From Haliscomenobacteraceae bacterium (lineage in GTDB: Bacteria; Bacteroidota; Bacteroidia; Chitinophagales; Saprospiraceae), in contig CANMVX010000008.1 of NCBI GenBank assembly GCA_947501115.1, positions 1-64,000 on the forward strand: a stretch of DNA of 64,000 nt. The letters run 5' to 3'. The notes beneath the pieces are model-generated. The model was not told the DNA's origin. It saw only the letters and a list, made by a program, of their open reading frames with translations, and did not search any database. The position numbers were made by a program, and so were the translations under genes. Below, piece by piece: positions 61,621 through 64,000 of this stretch (within the stretch, counting starts at the first letter, position 1; each line of letters opens with the position of its first letter).

Positions 61621-62487
61621 TCAAGAAAGTGCAATAAGGAGGACCGCTGAAATGGCTAAAGCTACGCCCATTAATTTATATTTATTTGCCTTTTCTTTGA
61701 AGATAAGTAATGCACCCAACATAGAAATAGCAATAATTCCCACATTATTTATTGGAAACATCAAACTGGCATCCCAGCCTTGTCCTATAGCTTTCATTAA
61801 ATAATGAATAGACATAAAATTAGGAATGCCTAATATTATACCAAATGGTATAATATGCCAGGGTATCTTCAATCCATTTTTTATTTTATGAATGATCATA
61901 AATAAAATACCCAGCGAAGCAGCAGTTCCAAAAAGTACAGCTAAAAATAAAGCAGATTGTTTAGATCCTGTGGATTTACCCAAAAGGTAAAAAGCGGAAT
62001 CGATGATGGAACTTAAAAGCCAGGTTAAAAGGGGATAAAGCCATAAAATCCATTTTCTTTTCTGTTCCGGGTCTTTATTAAATGGCATATTGATGACTAC
62101 AATGGCACTCATGGCAGCAATAATGCCAATGATGCGAAAAATAGTAAGATTTTCAGCATAAAATAGAACGCCAATCATTATGGGGGCTATCAGAGACATT
62201 TTTTGAGTGACTGAACTTATCATAATGCCAAAATGAGTTACTGTTTTGGACATGATGTTAAAGGTTATGATAAATAACCCACCTAAAAGAAAAGCATATC
62301 CGTTCAGTGGTTCGTCCTTCATGGATTGAAAATTCAAGGTGTCAGCATTAACTACCAAAGTTGAAATAAGGCAAGTAATATAATTTACAGTAATTATGCC
62401 CTGAATATTTAAATTTTTGTCAGAAAAATAGCGAAACATCCAAAGTAAGGTGCACGAACTCAAAATGGATAAGGTCAGATAAATCAT
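61621..62487 (-). CDS. EamA/DMT-superfamily transporter
   Basis: 288 residues, ten predicted membrane helices in two repeats of five. The N-terminal repeat starts YLTLSILSSCTLLWMFRYF; the C-terminal one ends GAWL-like ISMLGALLIFKEKANKYKLMGVALAISAVLLIALS, the common EamA closing motif. Substrate unknown. Its promoter (TATCTTTG with TTG 18 bp away) lies just upstream; yigZ follows 4 bp downstream. Confidence 0.85.
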   Translation of the reverse strand: MIYLTLSILSSCTLLWMFRYFSDKNLNIQGIITVNYITCLISTLVVNADTLNFQSMKDEPLNGYAFLLGGLFIITFNIMSKTVTHFGIMISSVTQKMSLIAPIMIGVLFYAENLTIFRIIGIIAAMSAIVVINMPFNKDPEQKRKWILWLYPLLTWLLSSIIDSAFYLLGKSTGSKQSALFLAVLFGTAASLGILFMIIHKIKNGLKIPWHIIPFGIILGIPNFMSIHYLMKAIGQGWDASLMFPINNVGIIAISMLGALLIFKEKANKYKLMGVALAISAVLLIALS

Positions 62488-62503
62488 TTATTCTTTTTAG
62501 AAA

Positions 62504-62532
62504 CAAAGATAAGCGCAATTGTCAGTAAACAA
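62504..62532 (-). promoter_or_regulatory. promoter of EamA-yigZ operon
   Basis: Minus strand: TTG (62532-62530), 18-bp spacer, TATCTTTG (62511-62504); 17 bp before the EamA start. Confidence 0.6.
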
Positions 62533-62558
62533 TGTCTTACCATTATCAACTAATTACC

Positions 62559-62566
62559 TATATTTG
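62559..62566 (+). promoter_or_regulatory. putative -7 box for the DUF1599 gene
   Basis: TATATTTG, 24 bp before the GTG start at 62590. Divergent from the EamA-yigZ promoter; TTG element not found at 19 bp. Confidence 0.5.
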
Positions 62567-62589
62567 CAAAAATTTATAAAATTGCTTGC

Positions 62590-63138
62590 GTGGAAAGAAC
62601 GCTTAGTCAGTACGACACTGAAATATTGGCCTGTAGGGAACTTTTTATCCAGAAAACGTTAGATTATGGAACCTCTTGGCGTGTTTTAAGGCCAACTTCC
62701 CTGACCGACCAACTTCTGATAAAAGTAAAACGCATACGCACCATTCAAATTATGGGTGCTCAAAAAATTGATGACCCCATTAAACAGGAATATCAAGCGG
62801 TGGTTAACTACAGTATTATGGCCTTAATTCAACTTGAATTGCCTGATGATTACCCATTCGATATTTCACAAGAAGAAGCTGTTTCTTTGTACAACAAACA
62901 GGTCGGCATAGCCAAACATTTAATGAGTAATAAAAACCATGATTATGGCGAGGTCTGGCGAGAAATGAGGTTAAGTTCTTTGGTAGATATTATGTTAACT
63001 AAATTGCTGAGAATCAAACAAATTGAAGATAATTTGGGTAAAACAAATGTCTCAGAAGGGGTTGACGCAAATTATCAGGATATTTTAAATTATGCTGTTT
63101 TTTCCCTGATTAAAATAACAGAACAATCAGAAGTTTAA
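62590..63138 (+). CDS. DUF1599 protein with internal duplication
   Basis: 182 residues from a GTG start (no ATG nearby). Two similar halves are visible: LFIQKTLDYGTSWRVLRPTSLTDQLLIKVKRIRTIQ at about 14-49 and HLMSNKNHDYGEVWREMRLSSLVDIMLTKLLRIKQIED further on, sharing DYGxxWRxxRxxSLxDxxLxKxxRI. This is the DUF1599 pattern, a family I recall as linked to nucleotide modification; the reaction is unknown. The DoxX-family gene starts 24 bp downstream and should be co-transcribed. Confidence 0.88.
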   Translation: MERTLSQYDTEILACRELFIQKTLDYGTSWRVLRPTSLTDQLLIKVKRIRTIQIMGAQKIDDPIKQEYQAVVNYSIMALIQLELPDDYPFDISQEEAVSLYNKQVGIAKHLMSNKNHDYGEVWREMRLSSLVDIMLTKLLRIKQIEDNLGKTNVSEGVDANYQDILNYAVFSLIKITEQSEV

Positions 63139-63162
63139 TTTTTTAAAAGTAAAAACTTATAT

Positions 63163-64000
63163 ATGACACTTACAGATATAATAATGTATATGGCCATCGC
63201 AGGTGGTCTATGGACAGCTATGGTCTATTTCTTATGGCAGAAATCAAAAAATATTTTGATAACTTTCTTGCAAAGTTTTTGTGGTGCCTTATTTATATTT
63301 TCTGGTTGGGTGAAAGCCATAGATCCACTGGGAACGGCTTATAAAATGGAACAATATTTTGCAGAGTTTAAAGTTACTTTTTCACAAACTTCCCTGAGTT
63401 CTTTGGCCGATATTTTTCCAATAATGGCAGAATATGCCATTGTTTTTGCTGTAATAATGATTGTTCTTGAAATTGTATTAGGTATTATGCTTCTTTTTGG
63501 CATTTATCAAAAAATTACAGCCTGGTCTTTTTTCTTGCTTATTTTGTTTTTTACCTTTTTAACAGGTTTTACCTACCTCACTGGTTATGTTCCCGAAGGA
63601 GTTAATTTTTTCTCATTTTCTCAATGGGGCGATTATGTTGAGACCAATATGAAGGTGACGGATTGTGGTTGTTTTGGTGATTTTATTAAGTTGAAACCAA
63701 AAGTTTCTTTTTTGAAAGATATATTTTTACTCGTTCCAGCTATTCTATTTATAGTATTTAACAAAAGTTTATTTACTCTTTTCACTCCGGTAACCCGTAA
63801 TAGTATTCTTGCAATTAGTTTTGCTGGTTTCACTTTTTATTCTTTCTCCAATTTCGTATGGGATTTGCCTCACACAGATTTCAGACCGTTTAAAATAGGA
63901 AATAATATAAGAGAAATGAAAAAAAGCGAGAAGGAAGCTGCCGCCGCTGTGAAAATTGTTGCTTACAAAATGACTAATTTAAAGTCAGGAGAGATTGTTG
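63163..64000 (+). CDS. DoxX-family membrane protein (3' end cut by window edge)
   Basis: Frame from ATG 63163 to the window end, 279 codons so far. Helices: about 5-23, 28-50, 85-110, 115-135 and a later pair, typical of DoxX/MauE. A redox-looking VTDCGCFGDF sequence occurs around residue 166-175, found in the BT_3928/MauE-like group where it may interact with a thiol oxidoreductase. After about 235 begins a soluble segment (FKIGNNIREMKKSEKEAAAAVK). Follows the DUF1599 gene; in related genomes triosephosphate isomerase often comes next, which cannot be seen here. Confidence 0.85.
   Translation, partial: MTLTDIIMYMAIAGGLWTAMVYFLWQKSKNILITFLQSFCGALFIFSGWVKAIDPLGTAYKMEQYFAEFKVTFSQTSLSSLADIFPIMAEYAIVFAVIMIVLEIVLGIMLLFGIYQKITAWSFFLLILFFTFLTGFTYLTGYVPEGVNFFSFSQWGDYVETNMKVTDCGCFGDFIKLKPKVSFLKDIFLLVPAILFIVFNKSLFTLFTPVTRNSILAISFAGFTFYSFSNFVWDLPHTDFRPFKIGNNIREMKKSEKEAAAAVKIVAYKMTNLKSGEIV

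Overview
The window is AT-rich chromosomal DNA of a Bacteroidota bacterium, tentatively from the Saprospiria/Chitinophagia side of the phylum. Several features point that way. The promoters have the phylum-specific -7 box TAnnTTTG, several with a TTG element exactly 19 bp upstream. One exported protein carries a C-terminal T9SS sorting tail. There is a DPE2-type MalQ, and a very large propeller-type sensor kinase. Almost all genes are chromosomal housekeeping genes. I see no phage, integrase, transposase, CRISPR array or rRNA operon.

Layout. 1-4394: a DUF4159 gene fragment and rsmE (minus strand), then rseP, hscB and tRNA-Leu(CAA), then a gene-free stretch of degenerate repeats and a small membrane-anchored hypothetical. 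4395-8739: surE, a small membrane protein and lpxB (minus), divergent from hemH-holA (plus). 8740-15421: a complete trp operon (trpE-G-D-C-F-B-A) preceded by a 16-codon leader peptide with a Trp-Arg-Trp core and a strong terminator hairpin, a classic attenuator layout. 15426-29769: tyrS, a LytTR regulator with a giant sensor kinase, a possible small RNA or leader, an FtsX/LolE-type permease, corA, an SDR, two M16 peptidase-family proteins (one active, one lacking the zinc motif), an ATP-grasp protein and a CBM-esterase.

29868-40775: a pair of coiled-coil proteins, one PspA-like with two membrane helices, then an SGNH hydrolase, purE, coaD, a P5C dehydrogenase, an acyl-CoA dehydrogenase, an esterase, an RluA-type pseudouridine synthase, DUF1415 and a LuxC-like acyl-CoA reductase. 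40753-50341: mostly minus strand, with a lipoprotein that retains every copper ligand of peptidylglycine monooxygenases, a PspC-like peptide, a TIM-barrel isomerase, a NupG-type permease, glutathione peroxidase (plus strand), two unknowns, AlkB and a large BNR/VPS10 beta-propeller protein. 50496-56966: a SulP anion transporter followed by DabA (DUF2309) and DabB (NuoL-like), an inorganic-carbon uptake locus. 57031-64000: rpsU and tRNA-Gly(GCC), DPE2-type malQ, a T9SS cargo protein, a YigZ protein, an EamA transporter, a DUF1599 protein and the start of a DoxX-family gene.

The most interesting items are the SulP-DabA-DabB locus, the trp attenuator, the PHM-like copper protein fused to a cytochrome-like segment, the PspA-like coiled-coil pair, a 30-bp perfect palindrome and a probable small RNA. 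All functional statements come from reading motifs; no database search was possible.
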